Shown: positions 31,547 through 42,719 of the stretch, piece by piece
Position numbering within the stretch: the stretch's first letter is position 1
Layout: each line of letters starts with the position of its first letter
From: Pantoea sp. Nvir
GTDB lineage: Bacteria > Pseudomonadota > Gammaproteobacteria > Enterobacterales > Enterobacteriaceae
Direction of reading: 5' to 3'
Length of the DNA: 64,000 nucleotides
NCBI RefSeq assembly: GCF_009829915.1
Contig: NZ_SZZW01000001.1
Span: 1-64,000, forward strand
Notes under the pieces: model-generated
Seen by the model: only the letters and a program-made list of their open reading frames with translations
Databases searched by the model: none
What the model was told of the DNA's origin: nothing
Program-made: the position numbers and the translations under genes

Positions 31547-32473
31547 AACTTTCACTATCTTTTTTGAAGCATACTGCTACTTGTTAGTATGTATGTCACT
31601 ATTCCACATAGTTTTAAATCAATTTAATTATAATACGATATTAAAATTCAACACCCTTTCCAACTTGGAAAGCTTCAACACAGACTGTACATTAGTTACA
31701 ATTTTATAAAATACTGTATTTTTAGTATTTAGACTTAACAATGTAAAAAGTTTCTTGCACACTTAGGTTGTGTTATTTATTTTTATTTTTTAATAAAAAA
31801 ATTTACTTTCAATTTTAAAGCATCAAGTAGTATATCCAAAATAAAAAAACTAAGAAGGTCTGAATAACTTTCACGAAATTTTCGATTTGTCAAACAGTAT
31901 TATGTTTGCACATGATGCCTTGAGTACAGAACTTCTATATACTAGATAACATTTAAAAAAAGATATTGACTGATAGTTTACGTAAAAGTAGCACACACTG
32001 TGACTAAGATGCTCGTAACTCAATGATTAAAAATCTTTGCTCTAAGGATGAAATAGCGACTTGTCAACCATGAACTATGCTGATTCTTGAGATGACAAAT
32101 AAAGTAGTTTATACGATGAATATGCACACAAATATTCGCTTCTTTTGAAGAAAATATTCTGATGACCACCACTTATAAAACTGTATCTCGTTTTAAGTAA
32201 AAGTTTTAAAAAAACATCTGATGATGAATATCATCATCGCTAAATAAGTAAAAATACCTATACAAAGAAATAAAATTTTTTAGTAAAAGTTTTTAGTGCA
32301 TTATTAATACTCGATAATATCAATACAATCTTTGTTCATGTGGTTTGATTATAAAAAGTTTTTTAATCTACTGCTAATTAAAATGAGTAGTTGTTTTTAA
32401 CGAAAAATTAACTATTCAAAATTATCAACATTAAAGTTGAACCGATTAAGTATCTATTTAAAACTATTTGTGT
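31547..32473. other. Gene-free stretch between tRNA-Val and lpp
   Basis: It is very AT-rich with no coding region. No second tRNA-Val copy and no pykF remnant could be recognised. The lpp promoter lies at its 3' end. Confidence 0.6.
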
Positions 32474-32520
32474 AATACTTAATAATGCTACATGTAAATT
32501 AATTCAATTTAGAGGATATA
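32474..32520 (+). promoter_or_regulatory. lpp: lpp promoter -10 and 5' leader
   Basis: The stretch around TTTGTGTAATACTT (-10 AATACT at 32474-32479) and GCTACATG (likely +1 near 32487), followed by AATTCAATTTAGAGGATAT, closely follows the well-known E. coli lpp promoter and leader. In this AT-rich background, such conservation points to selection for strong lpp expression. Confidence 0.75.
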
Positions 32521-32524
32521 AATA

Positions 32525-32761
32525 ATGAATCATACTAAAATGGCACTAAGTGTGGTACTCTTAAGTTCAACTCTCTTGCTTGGTTGCTCAAGTGATATTA
32601 AAACTCAACAACTGTCTTCAGAAGTTCAAACTTTGTATAAAAAAGTTGACCAACTGGGAAACGACATGAAATCAATGAGTTCTAATGTACAAACTGCTAA
32701 AGGCGATGCGGCTCGTGCTAACCAACGTTTAGACAATCAAGCTCATTCTTACCATAAATAA
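32525..32761 (+). CDS. lpp: Major outer membrane (Braun's) lipoprotein
   Basis: Lpp forms trimeric coiled coils that tie the outer membrane to peptidoglycan. The 78 residues equal E. coli. The signal peptide ends in the lipobox LLGC with lipidated Cys21. Heptads such as [18 protein letters not shown] and the [13 protein letters not shown] segment follow. The C-terminal lysine, which is cross-linked to peptidoglycan, is kept. GAGG precedes the ATG. The promoter and a hairpin on either side make it a monocistronic unit. pykF, its E. coli neighbour, is absent. Confidence 0.97.
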   Translation: MNHTKMALSVVLLSSTLLLGCSSDIKTQQLSSEVQTLYKKVDQLGNDMKSMSSNVQTAKGDAARANQRLDNQAHSYHK

Positions 32762-32769
32762 GCTCTCTT

Positions 32770-32814
32770 AAACCAGAATGGCGTCCCATTCATTATATGG
32801 CGCCATTCTAGTTT
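32770..32814 (+). terminator. lpp: lpp terminator hairpin
   Basis: AGAATGGCG and CGCCATTCT form a 9-bp stem, extended by AAAC/GTTT across one mismatch, just after the lpp stop. The loop is 17 nt. The stem sequence resembles the E. coli lpp terminator. Confidence 0.65.
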
Positions 32815-33294
32815 GAATTTCTCTCCTGGACCTATGTTCTTATATATCTCACTAATTTGGCATGCTTAGATGCCCATCCTTAATCACGCTCTGTTAGGGA
32901 GCTGAAATTTATCAACAGTTACTGTAGTTCTTTTATATCTACCGTGCTAGGCAATAACATTTTCTCTTTAGTACCCCCTCCTGTAAAAACTAATACAAGA
33001 CCAGAGCTAATGTGGATGCTGCAATCAGCGACAGTTTTATACTAATTACGTCAATTCATTATAGCAACCTAAGATCACTTTAGTTTTATAGCGTATGTCG
33101 TAGGAATTAAAGTAAGTAGCATGATCCTTCTGAGAATAAGAAAGAACATCTTTTATTTTTAATAAAGAAAAGTAATGAATTATTTTCATCCAAAAAAATA
33201 TTATAAAAGAGGATGGATCTTGCATAAAACATAGGCATATCATGACTAGCGCTTATTATAATTTTTCAGGAATGATTATATCTTTTAGTTTTAT
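32815..33294. other. Gene-free stretch between lpp and sufE
   Basis: In E. coli the L,D-transpeptidase gene ldtE lies here on the minus strand. I found no recognisable remnant of it and no other gene. Confidence 0.55.
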
Positions 33295-33711
33295 TTAAAA
33301 GAGACTTTGAACGTTATGGCGAATTGAGTGAATCATTGCTTCAAGACCATGTGATCGAGAAGGCGTTAAATGTTGGGTTAGTGAAAGCATATCGAACCAG
33401 TAGTGTACATCTAGCTCGACAATCTGCGCTGCCGTAAGATTATGATAGAGAATAAAAACTATGGCAATTAAACCTTTGACTATTGCTGCATCACTATCAC
33501 CTTCAAAAAAGATAGTACCATCGTTTTGCAACGTCATTTTAATCCATACATCACTTTGGCAACCAAAAATAATGTTTTCTGTCTGACGTATATTTTTAGA
33601 TGATACTGAAAGCATTTCCCCTAACTCTATGATATAAAGATATTTTTCTTCCCAATTAGCGCAACGGTTAAAGTTGCATACCAATTTTTCTTTCTCTGGT
33701 AAATTTCCCAT
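33295..33711 (-). CDS. sufE: Cysteine desulfuration protein SufE
   Basis: SufE accepts persulfide sulfur from SufS and passes it to SufBCD. The 138 residues equal E. coli. The acceptor cysteine lies in IFGCQSDVW near residue 51. The protein is AT-biased and more divergent than its operon partners, but both the fold length and the active site are kept. It is the last gene of sufABCDSE, 29 bases after sufS. Confidence 0.94.
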   Translation of the reverse strand: MGNLPEKEKLVCNFNRCANWEEKYLYIIELGEMLSVSSKNIRQTENIIFGCQSDVWIKMTLQNDGTIFFEGDSDAAIVKGLIAIVFILYHNLTAAQIVELDVHYWFDMLSLTQHLTPSRSHGLEAMIHSIRHNVQSLF

Positions 33712-33740
33712 ACTTTTACTCCAGTTGTCTATTTAACCAC

Positions 33741-34967
33741 CTAACCACCCAGTAGACAATGAATACGAGTCAACCCTGCCGCTAAACGATCAATTTCTTC
33801 TTTGCTATTATAAAAAGCAAAGGAAGCACGGCACATTGCCGGCACAGCGTAATGATGCATTAATGGCATAGCACAGTGATGACCAGTACGAATGGCTATA
33901 CCGTATTGATCAAGGAAACTACCTACATCGTAAGCATGGTACTTACCTAAGTTAAACGAAATTACGCCTACACGATCCTGGGGACCATAAATTGTTATAT
34001 CCGGCACTGAAGAGAGCTTCTCAAGCGCGTAATTCATTAGCACTTGCTCATACTGCTGAATCACATCAAAACTAATTTCTTCCACGTATCTTAGTGCTGC
34101 GCCAAAACCAATGATCCCACCGGTATTGGGGGTACCAGCTTCAAAACGCCAGGGGGATTTATTCCAAGTAGTACCGTTTGGCAACATGACATGTTCGATC
34201 ATAGAACCTCCGCCTTCCCATGGCGGCATATCATCAAGTAGCACTTTGCGCCCGTAAAGAATACCCACGCTATTAGGCCCATAAATCTTGTGGCTAGAAA
34301 AAACATAGAAATCACAGTCAATCTCACGTACGTCAACTCTGCTATGCATTACTGCCTGAGCACCATCTACTAACGTCACTAACCCAGCGGCTTTCGCCTG
34401 TGCCACCAGTGCCTGAACTGGATTAACAGTACCAAGCACGTTAGAAACATGCGTTACCGCGAAAAGACGCGTACGGTTGTCGATTAACCGATCTAACTTA
34501 GCGATGGCTAACTCTCCATTATCGTTCAGTGGCAGCACGCGAAGTTCCGCGCCAATTCGCTGTACTAACATTTGCCATGGCACAATATTGGCGTGATGTT
34601 CCATTTCGGTAATGATCAGGTTATCACCAGCTTTTAGTTGACTTCCACCCCAACTATTTGCCACTAAGTTAATACCTTCTGTCGTGCTTTTAACAAATAC
34701 GATCTCTTCAGAAGAAGATGCATTAAGAAAACGTGCCGCCTGCAAGCGGACATTTTCTAAATCATTCGTAGCCTGTACGCTCATGCTATGAATACCGCGA
34801 TGCACGGATGCATAACTATATTGGTAAAAATGATTTTCAGCGTTAATCACTGCTAGCGGACGCTGAGAACTAGCGGCACTATCAAGGTAAGCCAAAGGAT
34901 GACCATTGACGTTACGTTTTAGTATCGGGAAGTCAGCCCTGATACGGTTAAGATTAAAGTTCATCAT
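33741..34967 (-). CDS. sufS: Cysteine desulfurase SufS
   Basis: SufS is a PLP enzyme that removes sulfur from cysteine for Fe-S cluster assembly. It is 408 residues. The PLP-binding lysine is in [10 protein letters not shown] near residue 228, and the catalytic cysteine in [10 protein letters not shown] near 366. [11 protein letters not shown] and [13 protein letters not shown] are family signatures. The ATG overlaps the sufD stop (ATGA), so the pair is translationally coupled. Confidence 0.97.
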   Translation of the reverse strand: MMNFNLNRIRADFPILKRNVNGHPLAYLDSAASSQRPLAVINAENHFYQYSYASVHRGIHSMSVQATNDLENVRLQAARFLNASSSEEIVFVKSTTEGINLVANSWGGSQLKAGDNLIITEMEHHANIVPWQMLVQRIGAELRVLPLNDNGELAIAKLDRLIDNRTRLFAVTHVSNVLGTVNPVQALVAQAKAAGLVTLVDGAQAVMHSRVDVREIDCDFYVFSSHKIYGPNSVGILYGRKVLLDDMPPWEGGGSMIEHVMLPNGTTWNKSPWRFEAGTPNTGGIIGFGAALRYVEEISFDVIQQYEQVLMNYALEKLSSVPDITIYGPQDRVGVISFNLGKYHAYDVGSFLDQYGIAIRTGHHCAMPLMHHYAVPAMCRASFAFYNSKEEIDRLAAGLTRIHCLLGG

Positions 34968-36241
34968 AAAGCATCTCTAGGGCAACACGCCGAGATACGT
35001 TGTAATACTGCCTGCCGCAGTACCTCATCATCCAGTGCTTCATTAAGATCAGCTGCGAATGCATGGATGATCATGTGCTGTGCATCTTCTTCTGTAATAC
35101 CGCGAGAACGTAAGTAGAATATCTGCTCCTTGTCAATGCAGCTAACCGTAGCACCGTGACTACACTTCACATCGTCGGAGTAAATTTCCAGCAACGGTTT
35201 GGTATCTACTTCCCCCAGGTATCCTAACAATAGGTTATTATTCATCATCTGCGCGTCGGTTTTTAGCGCGTGCTCCGCTACTTTAATGTGGCCATTAAAC
35301 ACTGCGCGACCTTTATCACGCGTAATAGTTTTATGCAGCTGCCGGCTCAAACAGTACCCCTTGTTGTGTTCTAGGTAACTGCGGGTATCAGCTACTTCTG
35401 CATTCATCGGCAATACTAAGCTATTCAGAAACAAATAAGTATTTTCTCCGTTGAGCTGCACACTGGTATTATGACGCAAAAGCCCTGAGCCAAGTAGGAA
35501 ACTTGTACTGTTCACACTCGCATTGCTTCCCACAATAATGTCGTTATGGGCAAAGTGATAGCCGCTGCTTTCTTCGAAAGCTAACTTAATATGCTTCAGC
35601 TGGGCGTTACTACCAACAACGAAGCCAAAGCGCGCTCCGGTGAAATGTGGCTTTCCATTCAGCGTCACGTAGTGCTCAATCACATGCGCTTGTGCACCCT
35701 TTTCTATCTCAAAATGGTGGCGATAATGCACATTATTGAGCGCTTTGGATTGGCCGGTAGTTACATGCAGTAAATAGAGGGGCCGAGACGCTAATTTACC
35801 ATGTGATAGTCGAATCGCAGTTACCTCATCCGCTAGACTTTCAGTTAGGTGCAGAAAAAATTCAGGCTGAATTGCACCTGGTAGAGAATACTTATCAAAG
35901 TCTCGACTATGACGAACAACAAAAAGGTCAGTATCAGTCGCGCTTAATGACGATTGATACTGACCGTTGACAAATACTAAACGGATTGCATCTATTGGTA
36001 GTGCCAGTACATCGACCTGTGCCTGACTCAGCATTTTCTTTGGCGGGAATACAAACTGATGTGTTAACAAATCGTCAAGCGCTGTATATTTCCAATTCTC
36101 ATCCTTACGTGTCGGTAATCCGACACGTATTACCTGCTTCCAGTGCTGGTGAGCATGTTGTGAACGCATTTTACTGTGCGATTTAAAAAGATGATACCAC
36201 TGCTGCAGGGGATTATTACTCTTCATCGGTAAGCCAGCCAT
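34964..36241 (-). CDS. sufD: Fe-S cluster assembly protein SufD
   Basis: SufD is part of the SufBC2D scaffold and helps iron acquisition. The 425 residues match E. coli (423). It starts [19 protein letters not shown] and carries VKCSHGATV and the C-terminal FYLRSRGI segment typical of SufD/SufB. It overlaps sufC upstream by 26 bases and sufS downstream by 4, as expected for a tightly coupled operon. Confidence 0.97.
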   Translation of the reverse strand: MAGLPMKSNNPLQQWYHLFKSHSKMRSQHAHQHWKQVIRVGLPTRKDENWKYTALDDLLTHQFVFPPKKMLSQAQVDVLALPIDAIRLVFVNGQYQSSLSATDTDLFVVRHSRDFDKYSLPGAIQPEFFLHLTESLADEVTAIRLSHGKLASRPLYLLHVTTGQSKALNNVHYRHHFEIEKGAQAHVIEHYVTLNGKPHFTGARFGFVVGSNAQLKHIKLAFEESSGYHFAHNDIIVGSNASVNSTSFLLGSGLLRHNTSVQLNGENTYLFLNSLVLPMNAEVADTRSYLEHNKGYCLSRQLHKTITRDKGRAVFNGHIKVAEHALKTDAQMMNNNLLLGYLGEVDTKPLLEIYSDDVKCSHGATVSCIDKEQIFYLRSRGITEEDAQHMIIHAFAADLNEALDDEVLRQAVLQRISACCPRDAL

Positions 36242-36962
36242 AGCCTTGTTCCTCTAGCTGTTTCACCAGAGTAAATTCGCCAGATTCTACGATACTACCT
36301 TTGTATAAAACGTGCACGCAGTCTGGCTCGATATAGTCTAAAATACGCTGGTAGTGAGTGACTATAACAAAGGCACGATTTCCGTCGCGTAGGCTGTTAA
36401 CACCTTTTGCTACGATTTTAAGCGCATCGATATCAAGTCCGGAGTCTGTTTCATCAAGGATACAAAGTTCCGGCTCCAGCGCTATCATTTGCAAAATATC
36501 ATTGCGTTTCTTCTCTCCACCGGAGAAGCCGACGTTTACAGAACGGGTAAGTAGATCCTGCGGCATTTTAAGTAAATGGATTTTATCTTTGATAAAATCC
36601 AGGAAACCGAAACGATCCATTTCCTCCTGCCCACGATATTTACGTACCGCATTTACTGACATCTGTAGAAAGAACTGGTTGCTCACACCTGGAATTTCTA
36701 CGGGATACTGGAACGCTATAAAAATGCCTTCACCCGCTCGTTCTTCAGGGGTGAGTTCCATTAAGTTTTTACCCTTGAAAATCATAGATCCACAGATAAT
36801 TTTGTACTCTTCGCGGCCCGCTAGCGTTGCAGAAAGCGTACTTTTACCTGAGCCGTTAGGCCCCATAATAGCATGTACTTCACCCGGTTTTACTTCGAGG
36901 TTAAGACCACGTAGAATTTTTTTATCTTCTACACTAACCTGTAAATTTTTAATGCTTAACAT
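36216..36962 (-). CDS. sufC: Fe-S cluster assembly ATPase SufC
   Basis: SufC is the ABC-type ATPase of the SufBC2D complex. The 248 residues equal E. coli. Walker A is GPNGSGKST near residue 35, the signature is SGGEKKRNDI near 149, Walker B is CILDETDSGLD near 167, and the H-loop His is in FVIVTHY. It overlaps sufD by 26 bases. Confidence 0.97.
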   Translation of the reverse strand: MLSIKNLQVSVEDKKILRGLNLEVKPGEVHAIMGPNGSGKSTLSATLAGREEYKIICGSMIFKGKNLMELTPEERAGEGIFIAFQYPVEIPGVSNQFFLQMSVNAVRKYRGQEEMDRFGFLDFIKDKIHLLKMPQDLLTRSVNVGFSGGEKKRNDILQMIALEPELCILDETDSGLDIDALKIVAKGVNSLRDGNRAFVIVTHYQRILDYIEPDCVHVLYKGSIVESGEFTLVKQLEEQGYGWLTDEE

Positions 36963-37005
36963 ACTAAATTCCTTTACATTACTTCCAGTAATGCATGTAA
37001 CAGCA

Positions 37006-38490
37006 TCAGCCTACACTGTGCTCAAGGCTGATAGCTAACAATTTTTGAGCTTCCACGGCAAATTCCAGTGGAAGCTCAGATAAAACTTCTTTACAGAAGC
37101 CGTTCACGATCATGAAGATTGCGTCTTCTTCACTAATACCGCGCTGAAGGCAATAAAACCGCTGATCTTCACTAATGCGTGAAGTAGAGGCCTCGTGCTC
37201 CAGCTGGGCGCTGTTGTTGCGTATTTCAACATACGGGAAAGTATGTGCCCCGCAATCTGGACCAATTAGCATCGAATCACATTGTGTAAAGTTACGCGCG
37301 TTAGTTGCAGTCGGCATGATTTTTACTAACCCACGATAAGTATTTTGGCTCTTACCGGCTGAAATTCCTTTAGAGATGATGGTTGATTTTGTGTTCTTAC
37401 CAATATGAATCATTTTAGTGCCAGTATCTGCTTGCTGACGCCCACTAGTGAGTGCTACAGAGTAGAACTTACCGATAGAGTGATCACCACGTAGTATACA
37501 GCTTGGGTATTTCCAAGTAATAGCGGAACCAATTTCGGATTGTGTCCACGACATTTTGCTGTTTTTGCCTTCGCAGCAGGCACGCTTGGTTACAAAATTT
37601 AGAATACCGCCTTTGCTACCTGAGAACCAGTTCTGTACGGTGGAGTATTTTACTTCTGCGTTTTTATGGATAATTACTTCGACTACCGCTGCATGTAACT
37701 GATAGCTGTCTCGTACTGGTGCAGAACAGCCTTCGATGTAACTGACATAACTGTCTTCGTCCGCAATCAGGATAGTGCGTTCAAATTGGCCAGTTTTAGC
37801 CGCATTAATACGAAAATAGGTCGATAGCTCCATCGGACAATGCACCCCTTTTGGGATATATACAAAGGTGCCATCAGAGGCGACTGCAGAGTTTAATGCA
37901 GCGAAGAAATTATCGTTAGCAGGGACTACTGTGCCTAGGTACTGCTGTACAACCTTAGGATATTTTTGAATTGATTCACTGAATGAACAAAAAATAATAC
38001 CCTGCTCCGCCAATTTACTTTGGTAGGTTGTAGCAACAGATACAGAATCAAAAATGGCGTCTACTGCTACTTCTTGACCTTCACGTACCGGTACACCAAG
38101 CTTATCAAACGCTTTTTCAACTTCCTCTGTGAGGTAATTATTGGTCTCTTCAACAATGGACGACCCCACATTACCAAGCTCTGAACCACAACTATCGTCA
38201 CAGTTACTGCAAGATGGCGCCGAATAATAGCTGTAATCTTGATAATCCAGTTTATCGTAATGAGCTTGCAACCAGTGAGGTTCTTCCATGCTAAGCCACG
38301 CGCGAAATGCTTTCAGACGAAACTCCAACATCCACTCTGGCTCGTTACGTTTGGCCGATATTGCGCGTACTACATCTTCATTGATACCTCGTGATATTTC
38401 ATCAGTTTCTAACTGGGTAAAGAAGCCCTCTTTGTAATTGAGCTTACCTTCCCACATTTTTACATCATTAGATTCTCTGTATCTTGACAT
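37006..38490 (-). CDS. sufB: Fe-S cluster assembly protein SufB
   Basis: SufB is the main scaffold on which the cluster is built. The ATG at 38490 is used because the product then starts [19 protein letters not shown], matching the family; this gives 494 residues (E. coli 495). [12 protein letters not shown] near residue 84 and the cluster-ligand region [19 protein letters not shown] near 405 are present, with the C-terminal [20 protein letters not shown]. It lies 7 bases after sufA. Confidence 0.97.
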   Translation of the reverse strand: MSRYRESNDVKMWEGKLNYKEGFFTQLETDEISRGINEDVVRAISAKRNEPEWMLEFRLKAFRAWLSMEEPHWLQAHYDKLDYQDYSYYSAPSCSNCDDSCGSELGNVGSSIVEETNNYLTEEVEKAFDKLGVPVREGQEVAVDAIFDSVSVATTYQSKLAEQGIIFCSFSESIQKYPKVVQQYLGTVVPANDNFFAALNSAVASDGTFVYIPKGVHCPMELSTYFRINAAKTGQFERTILIADEDSYVSYIEGCSAPVRDSYQLHAAVVEVIIHKNAEVKYSTVQNWFSGSKGGILNFVTKRACCEGKNSKMSWTQSEIGSAITWKYPSCILRGDHSIGKFYSVALTSGRQQADTGTKMIHIGKNTKSTIISKGISAGKSQNTYRGLVKIMPTATNARNFTQCDSMLIGPDCGAHTFPYVEIRNNSAQLEHEASTSRISEDQRFYCLQRGISEEDAIFMIVNGFCKEVLSELPLEFAVEAQKLLAISLEHSVG

Positions 38491-38497
38491 ATTTAAC

Positions 38498-38872
38498 TTA
38501 CTCAACGCCAAAGCTTTCACCGCATCCACAGGCATGCTGAGCTTTAGGGTTATTAAATTTAAAGATTTGGTTTAGTCCTTCGCAGACATAATCTACTTCT
38601 GTGCCATCAATAAACGGCATTGCCTTAAGTGGTACATAGAGCCTTGCACCTTTATGTATAAACTGCAAATCGTCATCAGCAGGATCTTTCACCAAATCCA
38701 TAACATAACTAAAACCGGCACAACCTGATTGCCTTACACTCAGGTGTAAAGCATTGACATTAGGGTCTTGCGCCAACAAATAAAGAATTTGTTTTGCAGC
38801 AGATTCAGTCACTGTTAACCCTTTCCAAATAAAATCACTGGGTAAAAATGTTGTTGTATCTATAGAGGCCAT
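38498..38872 (-). CDS. sufA: A-type Fe-S carrier SufA
   Basis: SufA is an A-type carrier that delivers clusters to target proteins. The ATG at 38872 gives 124 residues, close to E. coli (122); an earlier in-frame ATG at 38899 would give 133. The three cluster cysteines are in [10 protein letters not shown] near residue 50 and CGCGES near 116. It is the first gene of the suf operon. In E. coli this promoter is controlled by Fur, IscR and OxyR; possible sites upstream are weak. Confidence 0.95.
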   Translation of the reverse strand: MASIDTTTFLPSDFIWKGLTVTESAAKQILYLLAQDPNVNALHLSVRQSGCAGFSYVMDLVKDPADDDLQFIHKGARLYVPLKAMPFIDGTEVDYVCEGLNQIFKFNNPKAQHACGCGESFGVE

Positions 38873-39453
38873 ATTTTTATATCTCGTAAGTTCGGACATG
38901 TTCAATCTATCCTTATATGATTAGAATCATAAATTATGATTTCAACCTATTATTTTATATGAACAATCATCATTATACTTTTAAAGTTATTTCTAAGTAT
39001 CTAATAACATTTCTTTATAGAATGTATGCCACGATATTGCATAGGCAAGCTCTAATACATCTCATGAAAATTACATAATGAAATTTAGAGCTAATTCTTA
39101 ATGATTGTTATTGCATTTAACAATCAAATCTTGTCATTATCATTGATAGAGTAAGTACATTATAAGATGTGTATGTTGCATGATTGTAATCATCCAACTA
39201 CTTAAATACACTAATGATTAGTCGTATAATTCATTTTCGTGACATTGTTCATTATCAGTTGTGGTTCTAACAACATAAGTGGAAATCCGCTATAGTAATG
39301 GCGACAAGCATAGGGGTTGCTGATGCTATCCAATCACTAGGGAAGTTTTTTACGTATCATTAAGAGGGTGATGGTTAGAGGGAGATTGGACATGTTGTAG
39401 AGCAGCTTTGTTAGTTACACTGAATGAATTTTCCTACCAGATTACGTGCTATT
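38873..39453. other. Gene-free stretch upstream of sufA
   Basis: The E. coli gene ydiI, which belongs here, was not recognised. The stretch must contain the suf promoter. It shows inverted repeats at 38917-38941 and an AT-rich TGATAAT half-site on the minus strand near 39130-39150, neither convincing on its own. Confidence 0.5.
38917..38941 (-). promoter_or_regulatory. sufA: Overlapping inverted repeats upstream of sufA
   Basis: ATGATT-AG-AATCAT and AATCATAA-A-TTATGATT overlap, sharing AATCAT, 45-70 bases upstream of the chosen sufA start. The composition recalls iron-responsive Fur boxes, but the match to the consensus is incomplete. Such AT palindromes also arise by chance. Confidence 0.3.
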
Positions 39454-42400
39454 TTATAGCATCTTAAGCAACACCTGTAGAGGATGGAGAATGCTGTTAC
39501 CTTCCACTCTCTTCACCTGGTTGCGGCAGGAAAAACCAGTGGCTAAACAGCGTTGGCTTGGTAGATTCTGTAACCGTGGGTGCCACGATAGCCCATATAT
39601 TCCCATAGAATTTTCAAAATTTTTACTTTCATGACCGTAGGTTCCCGCCATGCCGCAACAACCGACGTTTATATTTTCTAATTTTGCACCAAAACGTGAG
39701 AAAATCTCCTGCCATTGATTCGGCGTATTCGGTAATGTCGTTACTTCAGTGCAATGCGCAAAAAGATACCAACTTTCGATATTGCTTTTATTATTAGCGA
39801 TGTCTAATGTGCTAAGTATATCGTACAGCCACTCATGTACTAGCTGTATATGAAAATCACCGCGTCTCTTCTTGCACAGCATTTGCTTATACTCATCGCG
39901 ATAACAGAGTACCGTTGCCGGATCAACTCCAACCATTGGTATACCAAGTTTTGCTGCGCGATTTAAAAAATCAGCAGTTTTCCCTGCAGTACTTGCGAAG
40001 CGTTGCAGAAATCCTTTGACATGCTGTGCCTTACCATTAGGCATGAAGGGTAGAAGTACAGGATGCAAGCCTAATTTATCAATTAAGCGAATAAAATCTG
40101 CAATAAGGCGCGCCTCATAGAAACTAGTAAAAGGATCCTGCACGACTAGCACATAGTTAGCTAGCTGTTTAATATTTAGTACTTCCAACTTTTCCAGAGT
40201 CATATTCACTGCCGAATGGCCGCGTAACACCTGCTGCAGTGAAGGCGAAGAGAAAGATGGTAAATCTACCATGCCGATATGATTCTTACTAAACTTACGT
40301 ATCCATGGCCGTCTTAGAAAGAAATTAAATATCTTTGGGGCTTTTGCAATTATCGGTATGTAACTCTCTACATTTGCCACTATATAATCGCTAACCGGAC
40401 GTAAGTAACGCGTGTGGTAAAGTTGTAAAAAACGTGAGCGAAAGTTAGGTACATCGATTTTAATTGGGCACTGTGTTGAGCAAGCTTTACAGGCTAGGCA
40501 ACTGACCATTGACTTATACACCTCGTGAGAAAAATCATATTCTCCTTTGCTAGCGTGCCAACTGTTGCGTACGCGGCCGATAAAAGTCCATAACGACCGT
40601 GTTCTTTCCTGGAGCTGTTTTTCTAGCTGTTGTAGATTGACGTTCTGCTCCGCCAGTAGCCGTAGCCACTCACGTGTTAGGCTTGCGCGCCCTTTTGGCG
40701 ATTGTATGCGATTGCAAGTGATCTTCATTGAAGGACACATGGGGCTGTGCGCATCAAAATTAAAGCAGAGGCCATTACCGTTGCAGTCTATGGCCCCGCG
40801 CCAGTCGTTGCGCACAGCAAACGGAATTCGACGGTCATAAGTACCACGTGTTACTCCATCAACCTGCATCATCGTCTCGTTTCTACCAACGGGCGTACAA
40901 ATTTTACCTGGATTCATTCGGTTTTCTGGGTCGAAAGCGGCCTTGATATGGCGTAATTCATTAAAAAGAGTTTCTCCGAAAAAAACAGGACTATACTGTG
41001 CACGAAAACCTTTTCCGTGTTCGCCCCAAAGTAAACCGCCGTAGCGTATGGTTAGTGCGACTACCTCGTCGGAGAGAATTTTTATAAGCCGCTCATGCTG
41101 CGGATCACACATATCGAGTGCTGGTCGCACATGTAGTACTCCGGCATCAATATGGCCGAAAATGCCATAACTTAGGCGATAAGTATCTAACAACTTACGA
41201 AACGCTACAATATAGTCGGCAAGGTTTTCTGGAGGTACTACAGTATCTTCTACAAAAGGAATCGGTTTCGCTCGGCCTTCAGCATTCCCTAGTAAGCCCA
41301 CCGCCTTTTTACGCATATTATAAATGAGCTCGATGCCCTCAAGATCTTGGCAAATTTGGTAGCCAATTACTCCTTCCTGACGTTGAACTATTAGTGCATC
41401 TAACTTAGCGCAGAGCAAGGAAATTTGCTGCTCTATAAGTTCTTCATCATCCCCTGCGAACTCAACAATATTCAGACCTAAAATAACTTTGTCAGGTACA
41501 TCAGTTATCAGGTTACGTACTGAATGCCAGACGATATCTTTACGCGCTAGATTCAGTACTGTAGAATCTAGCGTTTCAACAGATAGCGCATTAGCTTCCA
41601 CTATAAAAGGTGCATTACGCAGCGCCAAGTCGAAAGAGTCATATTTTATGTTAACTAGGCGGCGGACTTTCGGAAGAGGAGTAATATCAAGTAGCGCCTC
41701 GGTAATAAAAGCAAGGGTACCCTCTGCACCACAGAGAATACGAGTGAGATCAAAGGTTTGCATGTCTTCGCTAAAGACATGAAGTAGATCATAGCCGGTA
41801 AGGAAACGATTAAGCTTCGGGAATTTTTCTAGAATCAACGCACGTTGCTCACGGCATCGAGTCAATATTTTTTGGTAGAGGCGCCCTTCTAGAGTGTCTT
41901 CCCGTGCCAGCTTTTCTGCCATAACGGTAGCCATTGGCTGAGTATTGAGAACTTCTCCACCGAGCACTACCGCACGTAGTCCCAGCACATGGTCAGAGGT
42001 TTTACCGTGAACCAGCGAGCCTTGTCCTGATGCATCAGTATTAATCATGCCGCCCAGAGTAGCACGGTTGCTAGTAGAAAGTTCTGGGGAGAAGAAAAAT
42101 CCGTAAGGCTTGAGCCAAACGTTTAGCTGATCTTTAATCACGCCTGCCTCGACACGCACCCATCTTTCTTCAGGGTTGAATTCCAATATACGGTTCATAT
42201 AGCGAGACATATCTACTATGATGCCCTGATTCAGGGGCTGTCCGTTAGTTCCAGTACCACCACCGCGTGGCGTAAAGATCAGATGATTGAAACTTTCTTC
42301 GCATGCTACGCGCGCAATAAGTACTACATCCTCGGTTGAACGAGGAAAAAGAACAGCAGCTGGCAACAGTTGATAGATGCTATTATCGGTGGACATAATC

Positions 42401-42516
42401 AAGCGGTCAGCATAGCTAGTGGCAGTATCACCGGTGAATCCCTGTGCTTTCAGAGCTTCGAGGAATGTTGCCACTAGTTGAACGATATTCGGTACATGAG
42501 AAATCTGTGGGATCAT
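39454..42516 (-). CDS. ydiJ: FAD/4Fe-4S D-2-hydroxyglutarate dehydrogenase YdiJ
   Basis: YdiJ is a large flavoprotein with an iron-sulfur half. Its E. coli counterpart has been described as a D-2-hydroxyglutarate dehydrogenase. The 1020 residues match E. coli (1018). The FAD-binding PCMH segment TPRGGGTGTNGQPLNQG lies near residue 85 and STSNRATLGGMINTDASGQG near 150. The C-terminal half has 4Fe-4S cysteines in CLACKACSTQCP near 665 and the CCG-type VGCCGMAGTYGHE near 965. It is the longest gene in the window and is intact, divergent from ydiK. Its retention suggests a need to clear 2-hydroxyglutarate. Confidence 0.94.
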   Translation of the reverse strand: MIPQISHVPNIVQLVATFLEALKAQGFTGDTATSYADRLIMSTDNSIYQLLPAAVLFPRSTEDVVLIARVACEESFNHLIFTPRGGGTGTNGQPLNQGIIVDMSRYMNRILEFNPEERWVRVEAGVIKDQLNVWLKPYGFFFSPELSTSNRATLGGMINTDASGQGSLVHGKTSDHVLGLRAVVLGGEVLNTQPMATVMAEKLAREDTLEGRLYQKILTRCREQRALILEKFPKLNRFLTGYDLLHVFSEDMQTFDLTRILCGAEGTLAFITEALLDITPLPKVRRLVNIKYDSFDLALRNAPFIVEANALSVETLDSTVLNLARKDIVWHSVRNLITDVPDKVILGLNIVEFAGDDEELIEQQISLLCAKLDALIVQRQEGVIGYQICQDLEGIELIYNMRKKAVGLLGNAEGRAKPIPFVEDTVVPPENLADYIVAFRKLLDTYRLSYGIFGHIDAGVLHVRPALDMCDPQHERLIKILSDEVVALTIRYGGLLWGEHGKGFRAQYSPVFFGETLFNELRHIKAAFDPENRMNPGKICTPVGRNETMMQVDGVTRGTYDRRIPFAVRNDWRGAIDCNGNGLCFNFDAHSPMCPSMKITCNRIQSPKGRASLTREWLRLLAEQNVNLQQLEKQLQERTRSLWTFIGRVRNSWHASKGEYDFSHEVYKSMVSCLACKACSTQCPIKIDVPNFRSRFLQLYHTRYLRPVSDYIVANVESYIPIIAKAPKIFNFFLRRPWIRKFSKNHIGMVDLPSFSSPSLQQVLRGHSAVNMTLEKLEVLNIKQLANYVLVVQDPFTSFYEARLIADFIRLIDKLGLHPVLLPFMPNGKAQHVKGFLQRFASTAGKTADFLNRAAKLGIPMVGVDPATVLCYRDEYKQMLCKKRRGDFHIQLVHEWLYDILSTLDIANNKSNIESWYLFAHCTEVTTLPNTPNQWQEIFSRFGAKLENINVGCCGMAGTYGHESKNFENSMGIYGLSWHPRLQNLPSQRCLATGFSCRNQVKRVEGNSILHPLQVLLKML

Positions 42517-42719
42517 TATTGAGAAACCAAAAGGTTGTAAACTTTTGCACTGTCTGTTTTATCCAAGCAATTCACTTTAACACATTTCGCTGTTTTTTCC
42601 AGAAAAGGAAAATCGTTCTTCTTCTTTCCCTTCTACTCTATTTAAAGCCAGAAAATATTTAATAATTAATGTGGCCTATATGCCCATAATGAAGGATTAT
42701 GTGAGGTCGTTTATTCTTT

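Noticed and set aside
31547..32473. Second tRNA-Val copy (valW) or pykF remnant
   Set aside because: No cloverleaf and no pyruvate kinase motif found.
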